64,000 nt of DNA from Phallusia mammillata (Eukaryota; Chordata; Ascidiacea; Phlebobranchia; Ascidiidae): NCBI GenBank assembly GCA_003260075.1, contig QLIY01000488.1:55764-119763 (forward strand), given 5' to 3'. Position 1 is the stretch's first letter. Each line of letters opens with the position of its first letter. The translations under genes and the position numbers were made by a program. The notes below the pieces were generated by a model, which saw only the letters and a list, made by a program, of their open reading frames with translations, did no database searches and was not told where the DNA came from. This document shows, piece by piece, positions 12,808 to 25,405 of the stretch.

Positions 12808-15800
12808 GTAAGTCTGTGTTTTGCTTTTGCTTGTTTTATGAAATAAGCTGAAGGGATAAATCGTTCACTTTCGCTGTGTAACAAGTGAATACTGAGACCC
12901 AATTCGCACCGCTGCTTAGTTTATAAACCACAAACGTAACTCACTCTTGCATGTTTTGCATATATGTAAGTTGCCTGGGCATTTCAGCTATATCTGATAA
13001 ATATAAACGAACTTTTTGTGTCCTATTGTCAGAACCGTTTTTATTCACTCAATAAACGCAACGTATTTTGTTCTGGTAATGCACATTCAGAGTGTTCATT
13101 TTTAAATCCCTTGAGCTTATCTTAACTCTTACTGTTAACGGGGTTTTAGAATATCGACGGCGCCATGTTATCGAATTATCTACATATATTTTGAATATCG
13201 GAAAATGACTCTTGAGGGGGTTTCCAACAAAATTGGGCATCGTTAGAACATGCTTATACCAGGAAAGAAAATGATTGTCAGTTTTTGTTTCAGTATCTGT
13301 TTTTCAAGTGTCTATCTGTTAAATGAGAAGCCACTTCATTGGCGGTATACTGCAAATTTTGTTTGGTTTTTGTGCAATATCGACATGGTGTATATGCTAC
13401 AGCTTAATTGGCCATGTCATAACATGCGTGTCAAGTAACTTTTTGCACATGTCCGGTTTACCAGAATTTACCAGAAATTATGCGACTTTGACCTGACATG
13501 TTATCTGTAAGGTCAAAGTGGTTTCTATCACGCAATGATGCACGCATGAAACACGAATCGTTGTACATTTGACTCTCCAGTGCGTAACCTAAACTTTCAA
13601 CGCCGATTACGTCCGAGGAGAAATATGGATGAGTCAAGTTTACATTTCCTAGCATCCCGGAAACGTGTTTTTTACCGGTTGCCATGTAACCGTAACAGAT
13701 ACTTCCAGGTATCCGCCCATACCCTTGTTTTAAACACAATGTCCTTAACAGTACCAGTTGGTCAGATTCGTCTACAATCATAAGGTTTAGTGGTTTTAAA
13801 ACTGTGGTTCGTGAATGACTTTCTTGTGTTACGCAAGCATACTATACTTTATTTTGATTCAAAAACTAATTGTTTGATTCATGTGTGGTATGTGAGCTCG
13901 GTAAGAAATCTCAAAGTGGTACGCATGTAAAAAAAGTATATGAATCACTGATTTATCATTGTAGTGAAAGTAATAATTGAATATTAATTTAATGCAGATA
14001 AGCAGATCATACATTTGATTACCAGTTAGGTCTGGGTCGCACCTACGTGTTAAACAGTTTTCAGCAGATAGACTTGATAATCTAGCCTCGCGGCTTTCGG
14101 CAACAGCTATACGAAACAGTGAGAAGATACAGGATGCATAGAACCAAGCAAAACAAGTATAAATGTTAACCCTATTCCCACGACTTGTATATATTACTAT
14201 TTGCAAAATGATATGTGTTGGTTATATTCAAGATAAAAATGTTTAAATTGACAAAATATCGAAACAACAATTTACCTTAAAGTACCAATATAGCTTTATT
14301 TAAAAATGCTATAAAGTTTGACCTTGCTTAATTTTAAAAATCTTTTCTCAGATTTTTTACCTTATTTGACCGTGTGTTGATTAGGGGGGGGGGGAAAAAT
14401 GATATGTGTTGGTTATATTCAAGATAGAAATGTTTAAATTGACAAAATATCGAAACAACAATTGACCTTAAAGTACCAATATAGCTTTATTTAAAAATGC
14501 TATAAGGTTTGACCTTGCTTAATTTTGAAAATCTTTTCTCAGATTTTTTACCTTATTTGACCGTGTGTTGATTAGACCTTCTAATTTGGAGATAATAATC
14601 TTCATCTCATGACTAAAGAAGTCTTGCATTTTTGTTTTAATGTTGCATAAAGCCACGCGAAATAGCCTATGTCGCAATAATTACGTAACTCTGTTGTGAC
14701 GTTGCTGCAAAACTTTCGACATCGATTGACTCTCTGTGTATTTTGTCGTCAAAGGTGTTGCGGTATTTCCCTGATAAATAATTCATAACGTTTGACGCTG
14801 TCAGTGTGGAAATTCATTCCGCTGTGGAACGTTTTAATAAAATCGTCTCGACAATTTGCAAATCTGCTAGTTTGACATTTTTGTTCTGTATTATAGGCAC
14901 CTGCAAAATCCTTTCTAAGTCTGAATACCATTATGTTCCTTATGCTTGCGCGTTTTTTTCTTCAAAATAATTTGTTGAATAAAAGTAAATGTTGGTGTAC
15001 CATAGAATAATAAAGTGCCAAGTGTAAGACTTGTTATTAACCATCATGTAGGCTTAAACGCTTTCATTAAAAAGAACATGTTCACTTTGCTTTAAATAAA
15101 GCAGTCATTACCTCGCAAGCTATGCTCTGCCGACAAAATCACAGGAAAAGTAACATTAGGTCCTATTAACATTCATCATTAATAATAACTGCTGCAAAAA
15201 AATCGTTTTGTACTCACAATTAAGCACCAGATTTTTTGCACGTTTTTTGCTGGATTTTGTGCCGCCAAAATTAATCAAGCGTAAAGCGCGACCATCTAGG
15301 CGTGTTAAATGAATTTTACGCTGATCGCAGAAGATTTAACCTCCTAACTAAAATATGTCACGTATGTTTTGCGTTCCGTTCGGTCATGTGAAAAAATACT
15401 ATCTTCACTTACGCAATGGTTTTTCGCATGGCTTAGCCGGAAAATTGCTCTTCGATATAGTATCGCTGGAATCACATTTTTTGTGCAATTGTTTCTGGGG
15501 GATGGTCGATTTTGTTTAAAATCCAAGAATTGTTGTCAAAACTACACCAACGTTGTTAACTATCATTAGACACCTACCAACGTAAACCTTTTTACCCAAC
15601 CGCAAACTTTCTTGAAAAAATGGAACTATTTTTCGCACTCATCGCTACTACAGCTAGCTGCTCGGTTGGCAAATTGCTTGCAAGCGCGTTTCGTCTGTAG
15701 ACTCTGTACTGATAAATTTGTGTTCTTCGTCTCTGTAGTGCCACCAAGCGTCCGAAATCTGCAAATATTTTTAACGCAATAAGACGTTAATGCGCACGTT

Positions 15801-18800
15801 ATTTTTGACGCGAAATAACCTGTTTCACATTACCATAAATGTATACTCCTGTCAAAATGAAAACTATTAAATTAAGTAGTTAACGTGATAAAGATGGCCA
15901 CAAACTTTTTATTGTATACTTCGGTTACTTTTGTATGTAGGCCTCCTGTAAAAATAGTATCATAGCAAGTAGAAACAATTTCTGTTTATTGGGATCTGAA
16001 CAACTTTGCAATGTTTTTTTTTTACAATTGTTCGCCGTTTTGTAGAAGTTGAAAACCTGTATTTTACGATTTAACATTTCGCATAACAACTAAAATACAC
16101 CGCAAAATTGTTGTTCTACCAACTTTCTGATTGAAATTGATTATTATGTTCAAACAAGGCCCGCAATCGTATGCTTTCAAAACCGCTTGTCGCTCAGTCA
16201 AGGCTTAAAATATGCTGTGACGCAAGCAACCGCTTGAAATTTCTCTTGAACCCAAATTTGGTGTTGCACACTACTCTGCGATTCAAGCTCAGTCTTCTCT
16301 TCAACTCCCTTTTGAGGTGCTTGGTTAGGCCCGTCTATGCTATGATGTCACCGTGAAGCTAACGCTTGGATGGCATTGTGTTCAAATTTATTTTTTCAAC
16401 GCCGGTTTATGGTCCAGGCTTTTTTTGCCGGCTTTATGTATGTTTTGAATCCTTGTTATGCATTCGGAAACAAAGCGTAAATTTATAGGTGTTTTTGGCA
16501 AGGTAACCCACTGCCTTTCTACTTCGAGTTTTAGACGTAGGGGGGGGGGCGATGGCATTGTGTTCAAATTTATTTTTTCAACGCCGATTTATGGTCCAGA
16601 CTTTTTTTGCCGGCTTTATGTATGTTTTGAATTCTTGTTATGCATACGGAAGCAAAGCTTAATATATAGGTGTTTTTTGGCAAGGTAACCCACTGCCTTT
16701 CTACTTCGAGTTTTAGACGTATAAAGCTTATGTATGTTCCAACAAAATAGGAAATAGGGTTTTAATAGTTGTCCTTATCAAAAGATTTCATCCAATTAAG
16801 CAGAATCCAGCAGCCATCAGTAACTGCGCCTCAACAGTTTAAGTGACTCTTAGCAAAATCAACATAATCTACAAATGATGGGGCGACTCAGCGTGGTCGA
16901 TATTATTTATGCATCGAAGCGTCAAATTTCAGTGATAGCGGGAGCAAACCAACCCCTGGTGCTGCGCGTAAAAGCTAGGCAAAAAAAGCCTTTTTGGGAA
17001 GAAGCTTCAGTATTTTTAGCCACAGGAATGCGCGTTACCTCGCTCCAGGCGGCTTAAAATTGCTGTTGGTTATAGCAGGGCTGTTTTAGCCGTGCAGTGC
17101 TGCCAACTGACTGCGCTTGTAGTGGTTGAAAGTTAGTGGTCTTATATCATTGTTTTGGTATTGTGACGTTATACAATGTATTATTGTGTTGCAATTAAAC
17201 TTAGAATACTGCTGCTTTTTCGTTGCAGTCTCTAGTAGACTTTGCTTACCGAAGTACGTTTATTTATTTATTTATACGTTGTTGGTGGCGTAATAAGATA
17301 TATTTGGCAAAATGAAATGACATAATGCGTAGTAACGTAACATAACCCTTGGTAAATAACTGTATTGTTCGGGGCCGCGTTATATGTTTCTCCTTACTTT
17401 GTTATTTGGCAACATATGCTGATATTTGCGGGGGGGGGGACAATTAAACTTAGAATACTGCTGCTTTTTGGTTGCAGTCTCTAGTAGACTTTGCCTACCG
17501 AAGTACGTTTGTTTGTTTATTTATTTATACATTGTTGGTGGCGTAATAAGATATATTTGGCAAAATGAAATGACATAATGCAGGGTAACGTAACACAGCC
17601 CTTGGTAAATAACTGTATTGTTCGGGGCGGCGTGATATGTTTCTCCTTACTTTGTTATTTGGCAACATATGCTGATATTTGCCAGCTATATATACCACTT
17701 GGTAACTGGTTAACTTTGGTTGGCAGCTTTTTTATTATCCTGTAACTAGAAGAGGCAATATAAAAAATATTATGATTGTAACAATTTTGTGTGACATTTC
17801 GCGTTTACTAAACGTTAGTAGCTTGAAACGTTATCTGCAACATGCAGAAACATGTAACGTTTAATGAATGACAGGAAATGGAAAATTGCGGGGGGGGGGA
17901 ATTTTGTGTGACATTTCGCGTCTACTAAACGTTAGTAGCTTGAAACGTTATCTGCAATATGCAGAAACATGTAACGTTTAATGAATGACAGGAAATGGAA
18001 AATTGCATGACAGCCGTAATGTATGGACTCGTAAAATTAAAACTAAACAAATTAGACGCAATAGAACCGGAATAAAACTACAGGCTTAAATGCTTTTGCA
18101 CGCAATTAGCCTCGACTTTGAAGGGCTTAATGGCAACGGGATCCATTTTAACAACACTGTTGTTGAGTTACAAGGCCCATTGAACCCTGTTGACATCGCA
18201 GACTTACATGGCCAATGGTGCAAGACCAGTTTTATGAGCATTCGATAAAGCTGTATAGTGTTGCCGCTGGTACTGTACTTAAGCGATGTTTATATCCAGT
18301 GAATATTGAGGGCGATATTTTAGTAAGATTAAGATGCCAAAAACATCCATCGGTTAACAAGGAAATAGTGTTTCTGTTCCCATAAAGTTAATGATTGACT
18401 ACCTGGCCAAAAAAACGCGCCAAAAGTGGTCGTTAAATGTTGTGTAAAACAGTTACCATCGTTGGAATTCAGTTGAACGTTAAAAGTTTTCTAGCTTGGC
18501 CACGCCCGTTTTATTTGCTGTGCTCTATGCAAACATTGCAGACAGTGAGACACCATATTGGACGCGCATAAGCAAACGACTGTATACGATTGTGGGTATT
18601 TCTCGTTTTCACATAATGATTCAACAGGAAAGCTGCCTCCGGAGTGACTATCATAGTCCGTTAGTCGCTATGGTTGTGAGATAAGATCGTTTGTTGTAAT
18701 TGTTCATTGCTTTCAGAGAGTCACATTTTAAATCAGAACGTTTTAGCAAATAAGTGATAAGTAATGGTGTGTTCTTAGTTGTGTGAAATGCATTTGTAAT

Positions 18801-19825
18801 TGTAATTTCGTTAAAACGTATTGCGCTAAGTCAGTCACCCAGATAAGCACATTCGTTAATTATGTAGCTTGGTCGTGTATTAGGATATCCAGTGTGCAAT
18901 TAATTTCTTGCACGGCGACTAGTTCCGCCATACTACCGTGCGATTATGTGTTGGTAATTGCTTGTCACGTGATATATATTGGAGCCCGGGTGGCCAGTAA
19001 AGTCCTTTCTTTCGCATCCGCTGATGTAATGGCTAATGGACCGTTACCTCGAGGCCTCGCTACCTTTCTTTTTTACTCATTTCGTTGGTGGGAAATAGGG
19101 GGGGGGGGTTGTTGACATCGCAGACTTACATGGCCAATTGTGCAAGACTTTCCAGTTTTATGAGCATTCGATAAAGCTGTATAGTGTTGCCGCTGGTACT
19201 GTACAAGCGATGTTTATATCCAGTGAATATTAAGGGCGATATTTTAGTAAGATTAGGTTGCCAAAAACAGCAATCGGTTCACAAGGAAAGAGTGTTTCTG
19301 TGCGCAGAAAGTAAATGATTGACTACCTGGCCAAAAAAACGCGCCAAAAGTTATCGTTAAATGTTGTGTAAAACAGTTACCATCGTTGGAATTTAGTTGA
19401 ACGTTAAAAGTTTTCTAGCTTGGCCGCGCCCGTTTTATTTGCTGTGCTCTGTGCAAACATTGCAGACACCATATTGGACGCGCATAGGCAAACGACTGTA
19501 TACGATTGTGGGTATTTCTCGTTTTCACAATGATTCAACAGGAAAGCTGCCTCCGGAGTGACTATCATAGTCCGTTAGTCGCTATGGTTGTGAGAGAAGA
19601 TCAACTAACGTTTGTTGAAATTGTTCATTGCTTTCAGAGAGTCACATTTTAAACCAGAGCAAACAAGTGTTAAGTGATGGTGTGTTCTTAAGTGTGTGAA
19701 ATGGATTTGCAATTGTAATTTCGCTGGAAATGTATAGTCAGTGACCCAGATAAGCACATTCGTTAATTATGCGGCTTCGTCGTGTATTAGGATATCCAGT
19801 GTGCAATTAATTTCTTGCACGGCGA

Positions 19826-19910
<85 letters not shown>

Positions 19911-22900
19911 CTAAGGTCCTTTCTTTCGCATCCGCTGATGTAATGGCTAATGGACCGGTACCTTGAGGCCTCGCTACCTTTCTTTTTTACTCATTTCGTT
20001 GGTGGGAAATAGGAGAAACGACTTTGCTCACCTCATATTCGGCTCCTGAGTTGGTCGTAGGTAGCATTTAGAGGTGCGCTGGTGCCGATTTATGTTCGCG
20101 ATTCCTTTCACGCAGCAGGAAGTCAGTACAACAGGCTCGAACGGGTTACGCTTTAACGCTTGTATGGGATCTAAGGTTTACCGGTTTACTTAACGTAGCA
20201 CCAATAAGTCGTGAGCATAGGGATGTTGCTTGGTTGCGGATGTAAGGCAAAAGCAAAACGTTTTAAAAAATGCAGCTCAGTGTTTTTTGTGCTCTCTGTC
20301 AGTCGTAAAAAGCAACAGACTGTGCAAAGTGCAATAGGATTTGATTCGTAGCTATAAATTATGATAAAACCTGTTTAATCTAGTCACAAGCCTTGGTATT
20401 TGTGCTTGCGAACAGCATTGTAGGAGATTGAAGTTTCCATGCTACCAAGTCGAAATTTTCGCTCAAAACATTTTGGCCTACTTTGCTACATAGTTTCTAG
20501 CTGTTTAACCACCCCGTTGTCTTCCGTTTTTAGGAGGTAAAAATAAAAAGAAACCCGAAGGCGAAGGTAACGCTGACCCAGCATCAGGCGAAAATCAAGC
20601 AAAGACTGAAGACCAAGCACCAGAACAAGCACCAGCAGAGGCTCCAGTAGAAGAAGCCCCTGCCGAACAAACCCAAGAAGAACAAAGCCCAGAGGCAGAG
20701 CCACAAAAGAGTGAACCCGAAGCTCCAGCAGAAACTCCAGCAACCGTTGAGCAGTCAGCAGTTGAAGAGGTAAAAACAGAGGAAGAGACGCCAGCTGAAC
20801 AGACTGAGGAAGCAAAGCCTGTCGAAGAAGAACCACAGCAATCCGAGGTAAAAATAGTTCCATTTTACAGTAGTTTTTTTAAGCCCTTATGTGAACCACC
20901 ATTGTTATCGAAATGTAGAATTGTAGGCCTATAACTCAAATTAGTTTAGGATAACTTGGTTAGGTTCTGTTTTATTAGGTTTAACTGGTCATAATTGTAT
21001 GCGTGTATTGGAAGATTGACTTATTAAACTTTGAGCGTGCTGTTATTATTCGGATGTTGATTGTTGTCTTGGTTTATGACGTAACAGCGAGGTAAACGTT
21101 AAGCTCCACTCATGATGTTTTTCTCCACTCTTTATCAGCTCCTCCCGAAAGCAAATATTGTGGGTGTTGTAACTTGTAAACTTGTAAAGCAACAACAGTC
21201 GTGCGAATTTGTCTAGCAATAGAATGTTATTGTGCTGATCGTTCACCGCCAATAAAGCCTGTAAATATTTTGTATTAGACAAGGCAACAGTCATTGGTTC
21301 TGTAATAAAGTTCAAGGCAGTAAAAAAGTGTAAACCATATAAAAAGTATGCCCGTGCACTTTTAGTTTCTTTTTTAAATTGTTTTGTCTGTATTTCCAAA
21401 CCACGTAAACCTAAGATGCATGATATTTTGTTGAATATTGCAAGGAAGGCTTGTTTGTGTGCAGGAACCACCTAAAGTCGAAGAAGTCATCATGTCGGAC
21501 AAACCAGATATGTCAGGAATCTCTGCTTTCGACAAAACCAACTTGAAACATGCCGAGACGGCAGAAAAACAAGCACTGCCCACCACAGCACGTAAGATAC
21601 ATATTCAAGCCACTTAGGCTGTGTTTGCCTTGAGCTACAAGCATGTTTTACTCATCAAAGACACGCTTCTTATTTCTGCTTGTGAAAAATAAATGACTAG
21701 TATGGTGTTGCGCGAAATATTTAGGCAGTTAAATTCAATAGCTAGAACTTTCCAAAAAAACTGGTTTCAATATGCAAGACCGGTTTCGAAAAGCTGAGGA
21801 AAAATGTAAATGCAAAATTTGGTTGATCAGCTTCCGTTGTATTGTTTTAGAAATCTCCGATGAGAAAGTGCGTCAAGAAGCTGCTCAATTCGACCAAGCT
21901 CAAATGAAGCACGTCGACACAGTAGAGAAGACAACGCTGCCTAGTCAGGAGGGTAAGTTTAAGGATAGAACAACAACTTGTTGAAGTAATACAATAGTTG
22001 TGTGAAGTGAGCATATGGTCTTAGACATTTCTGTGTCAAAACACGTCGTATTGGTAGTAATACACCTCGATTGACATGCCAAATGAAAATTTTCTACATA
22101 AACGTTAGATATGTCATGTGGTAACATTTCCACCAATTCACAAGCCTTTTCTGTGGTACAAGCTCATTTCAAACACTTACGCACAGGCGGCGCTCTGCTG
22201 GGAAACCAAATACTGTGATAATAGGTTCGCCGTGCCGATAGCAGCGACAATATGCCTTCCGGCTGCATAGCGGCGCTGGCTTGCCTATCTGTTATCCGCA
22301 CCGTTTAGTATATGTTCTCCGCGTATGCTGTGTTGTGGCATGGCTTAAGAACCGGCTTGTCCGTAGCAAGCAGCGCGGCTTTGTCATTTTCTGCTTTCCT
22401 GTTATTATGCAGCAACAATTATACGCTTCTTATACGCACAGCACTTAGTGTAAAAACCCGCACTAAGCAGTTTAACGTTGATACGAAAACTTAAGGCGGT
22501 TTTTGCCTGTAATGTAAAGAGGTCTTTAGTTGGCATCAGTTTTTTTCACAAAGCTGTTGCCTAAAAAAATTCTCCTGCCAATTGTACCAGTATTATTTAC
22601 ACCTTTTTAAAAATAAAACAGGCCTAAGTCGCGTATTTAAATGTGTGTACATCACTTGAATTCCGGCAACAAATTAAAACAATGGACCAATATAAACAAA
22701 CAAATCGTACATCACAAACGAACCAGGATAAATGTACCATCATTTTTATAACCGACGGAAACAAAGGCAATATCCGACAGTATATTACTGCAGTATAATT
22801 TGCGGTTTTGGCCCATCTAGCCTTCAAGGGCCTACGGCTATGTCAGTAGCACTTTAAAACAAATGGAAAATCATGAACATGCCGAACAAGCAAATGTGTA

Positions 22901-25405
22901 CATCCTTTGTACTGTACATGTCCATGTTAAAGCCTAATTACAATGTCAGAACATATTTTCCATCTTTGGAGAGAGTTCTTAAATTTTAAATCGCTTCTGA
23001 AATGACAGCGCGTCTTACCTGTTAAAAAGGTCAATCTTTCTTACACAACAAAGGAAATTAACTGAGACTTCCTGATTTCGCTATACCGAAAACAGAGCTT
23101 GACAAATCGTTAGACCCGGTGACCTCAGCCACACAAGTGAACACACATTCAACCCAGCACGCCAACCCATAACAAAAATTGACCAAGGCGCAATTCCGGG
23201 CATATTTTCAACATGTTGCTCCTTATGCGTTTCAGACATTGCCAGGGAGCGCGTCGGGGGGGGGGTCCCACTGCAGGCCGCGTCTGTTTGCAAGGAGAGT
23301 CTCAAACACGTTGAGCCAGAGGTGAAGAACCCCCTGCCAAGCGGTCCCGGTAAGTTTATGACGTCATAGTGTGGTGACGTCATATGTTGATTTTGTCTCT
23401 TGGAAAAGCTGCCTTTGTTCTTTCGCCCGTCTGAATGTCTGAAAATTTGCGACAACTGTAATGTTTAACTTAAGACGCTATCTGATTACATGGCATGTTT
23501 TTTCATGGGGCATACAGACGTGATTTTATAACAACTGATTCGTAGAAGAGTGTGGTGTACCGATAGCATACTCCCTGTTACTGGAAAACAGGGAGGCCGG
23601 CTTGTCATGATTCGTAAGAGAAGGTGCCAGTTGATGCTTTCATGACGATTTTGCTGACAAAATTCCAGTTTCCAGTACATACACACTTGATATTGTGTTT
23701 TTGTTGGCACAATTGGTTTAATTACAATTTTACTGATGTATGCAGATATTGCCCAAGAGAAGACAATTGAGAACATCAATTTGTTCAAACGCGAATCGCT
23801 CCAGCACATTGAAACTGTCGAGAAGAATCCATTGCCGACAAAAGAGAGTAAGTATCTTACCAGCAATGGTGAATCTCATGTGGGGGGGGGGTACTTGATA
23901 TTGTGTTTTTGTTGCCACAAAGGGTTTAATTACAATTTTACTGATGCATGCAGATATTGCCCAAGAGAAGACAATTGAGAACATCAATTTGTTCAGGGGG
24001 GGGGGCTCAAGTTTAAGCACCTAGCGTCCTAGAGTATAGACAAACTTCACAATCAAGGCATTGATTTTCACTTGGGGGGGGGGAAAGTTTAAGCACCTAG
24101 GGTCCTAGAGTATAGACAAACTTCACAATCAAGGCATTGATTTTCACTTTCCCAAACGGCGCCTGTAGTGACACAGTCCAAAACCGCTAGACACTGCACG
24201 CTTATGTACACAAGCAGCCTTGATTGCTTTCCACCGTGAGGCTATTTACACAGTTCAGCCCACATGTCGCAGAAGAGCGTCTCTTTGCGAGTCGGACAAA
24301 CAACGAATCGCGTTTTGGCGTGGCCTGCAATCTTTGGCCGGCATTTCCGTGTTTGCTTTCTGGGCTAGGTCGCTGGGTAAAACGCTCGCCCAAGCGATTA
24401 TTGCCCGTCAGGTATTAAAGCCCACGTGTTTGACAAAATGCCTTTCATCAGATAGCTTTTCATTATAGCAAGTTCTCTGCTAAGAGGTAAACCACAAACC
24501 AATGCAAGTGATAAAGACGCTAAACAAATAATAAGTTAAATGTTCCCATATAAAAATTAAAGAGACCCAGTAAGTAGCATACAGGGCGATATATGGAGAG
24601 ATGGTGCTATATTTTGTATTTTAACCCAATAGAATGAGCAGGGATGCGAAAAAACGTTGTTGCTTTAGAAACGTTTTACTTCCCGCCAGGCAGTTTTCAA
24701 ATTTAGCCGAATACGACACGTATGCAAACAACTCGTTTTCTGCACCTGGTGTATACTTTGGGTCTCGTATTCAGGTTTTGTGGCGACAGCTATATTTCCT
24801 CTACAAACTTTAAGCATTATCTTCTATGGATTGTCGTAAACTTCGACCTTTTTAATATCACGCTTGTACATACACTGCAAGTCTTTTACATGTCGAAAAG
24901 GGAAATCTCAACTAAAGGCCTATGTCAGTGGTTCCCAACTCGGCGAATTTCTCACTTAAAAACGTAAAACATCCCAATAGACTACATAGCAGTTGCTTAA
25001 GCATACAAAGATCATTTAAAATTGGGTCTTGTTTCAACTCCACAGATTATATTCCCAGAGCTGAAGTGTCTATTTACAAACCACATGTGGGGGGGGGGTT
25101 ATAAGGTGAATTTCCCACTTAGAAACGTAAAACATCCCTATAGACTACACTACATAGTAGTTGCTTAAGCATACAGAGATCATTTAAAATTGGGTCTTGT
25201 TTCAACTTCACAGATTATATTCCCAGAGCTGAAGTGTCTATTTACAAACCACATGTACAACTTACAATAAATTCCTCCCCGAAAGTTTTAAAATTCCCCC
25301 CGGTTGGAAACCACTTGTCTATGTAGTGTATACAAGTAACTTTCAAGACAATAATTGTGCTATTTTTTTGCAGCCATTGAACAAGAGAAAAGCGAAACCA
25401 GTTAA
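12768..25405 (+). CDS. Multi-repeat beta-thymosin with BASP1/MARCKS-like N-terminal extension
   Basis: Actin-monomer-binding protein with four thymosin/WH2-type repeats. Exons: 12768-12807, 20534-20847, 21465-21591, 21851-21952, 23236-23349 (contains G10), 23746-23847 and 25374-25405. Repeat cores are LKHAET, MKHVDT, LKHVEP and LQHIET, equivalents of the actin-binding LKKTET motif. Each repeat exon is 102 nt in phase 1, once the filler in the fifth exon is discounted, indicating growth by exon duplication. The first two exons add MGNFFGNKKAKTEG, a polybasic patch, then about 100 residues rich in E, A, P and Q. Their junction to exon 3 is phase 0 on both sides. Total is about 272 residues. An internal ATG at 21492 opens the canonical MSDKPD start and would give about 145 residues. 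The thymosin identity is firm; the long form is inferred from splice phases and needs cDNA support. Confidence 0.85.
14214..14575. repeat. Haplotype-type duplication in thymosin intron 1
   Basis: Copies 14214-14383 and 14395-14575 are nearly identical. The spacer is G 14384-14394, one of which belongs to copy A. Confidence 0.75.
16369..16721. repeat. Haplotype-type duplication in thymosin intron 1
   Basis: Copies 16369-16539 and 16551-16721 differ by scattered substitutions around G10 (16540-16549). Confidence 0.75.
17192..17682. repeat. Haplotype-type duplication in thymosin intron 1
   Basis: Copies 17192-17429 and 17441-17682 differ by a 4-bp TTTG/TTTA repeat change and substitutions around G10 (17430-17439). 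Confidence 0.75.
17783..18005. repeat. Haplotype-type duplication in thymosin intron 1
   Basis: Copies 17783-17889 and 17900-18005 surround G10 (17890-17899) and differ at only a few positions. Confidence 0.75.
18189..20014. repeat. 0.9-kb haplotype-type duplication with a second internal gap
   Basis: Copy A 18189-19097 and copy B 19109-20014 flank an 11-G run (19098-19108). Copy B is interrupted by 84 G (19827-19910) exactly where copy A has about 80 bp of ordinary sequence. The G block therefore stands for unread bases of roughly correct length. Confidence 0.85.
20534..20847 (+). CDS. Thymosin gene exon 2: acidic E/A/P/Q-rich segment
   Basis: One 314-nt exon in phase with exons 1 and 3. 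It starts with a lysine cluster (GKNKKKPEGEG) and continues with about 95 residues of low-complexity E, A, P, Q and T without hydrophobic core. The composition is that of an intrinsically disordered protein such as BASP1. Only one frame is open in the sense direction without stops, and the flanking AG and GT sites fit. Confidence 0.75.
21465..21591 (+). CDS. Thymosin gene exon 3: repeat 1 and internal start
   Basis: It continues the acidic segment for nine codons, then reads MSDKPDMSGISAFDKTNLKH, a canonical beta-thymosin start, with the internal ATG at 21492. The exon ends in phase 1. Confidence 0.85.
21953..23235 (+). other. Thymosin intron 4
   Basis: About 1.3 kb between repeat exons 2 and 3. 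I see no coding sequence, mobile element or duplication. Confidence 0.5.
23236..23349 (+). CDS. Thymosin gene exon 5: repeat 3, interrupted by G10
   Basis: It reads DIARERV before the run and QAASVCKESLKHVEPEVK after it. The exon is 114 nt as written, against 102 nt for its sister exons. Discounting G10 (23256-23265) and two duplicated bases (TC) restores exactly 102 nt and an uninterrupted repeat. The core motif has proline where sisters have threonine (LKHVEP). Confidence 0.8.
23685..23995. repeat. Allelic second copy of the start of thymosin repeat-4 exon
   Basis: Copy A (about 23685-23796) covers the intron end and exon start. Copy B (23892-23995) repeats the same sequence, including the acceptor and the first 42 bases of the exon, between two G10 runs (23882-23891 and 23996-24005). 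Copy B is truncated and should not be annotated as an additional exon. Confidence 0.8.
24006..24150. repeat. Short haplotype-type duplication in thymosin intron 6
   Basis: Copies 24006-24073 and 24084-24150 flank G10 (24074-24083). Confidence 0.75.
24926..25316. mobile_element. hAT-type element containing a haplotype duplication
   Basis: Ends CAGTGGTTCCCAACT and CGGTTGGAAACCACTT are inverted repeats. Flanking 8-mers GCCTATGT and GTCTATGT match at 7 of 8. The interior holds two near-identical copies (about 24942-25088 and 25099-25256) around G10 (25089-25098), so the true element is shorter than it appears. Confidence 0.7.

Larger units (their letters stand above)
12808..20533 (+). other. Thymosin intron 1 (7.7 kb)
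   Basis: Long first intron containing at least five haplotype-type duplications, including one of about 0.9 kb, which inflate its length by perhaps 1.5 kb. Apart from these I see no coding sequence. Enhancers would be expected here but cannot be read from sequence alone. Confidence 0.6.

Noticed and set aside
18189..20014. A biological 0.9-kb tandem duplication in thymosin intron 1
   Set aside because: The copies are separated by a G run and one holds a sized G gap, so haplotype contig joining explains it.
23954..23995. A fifth thymosin repeat exon
   Set aside because: It is a truncated allelic copy of the repeat-4 exon lying between two G10 runs.
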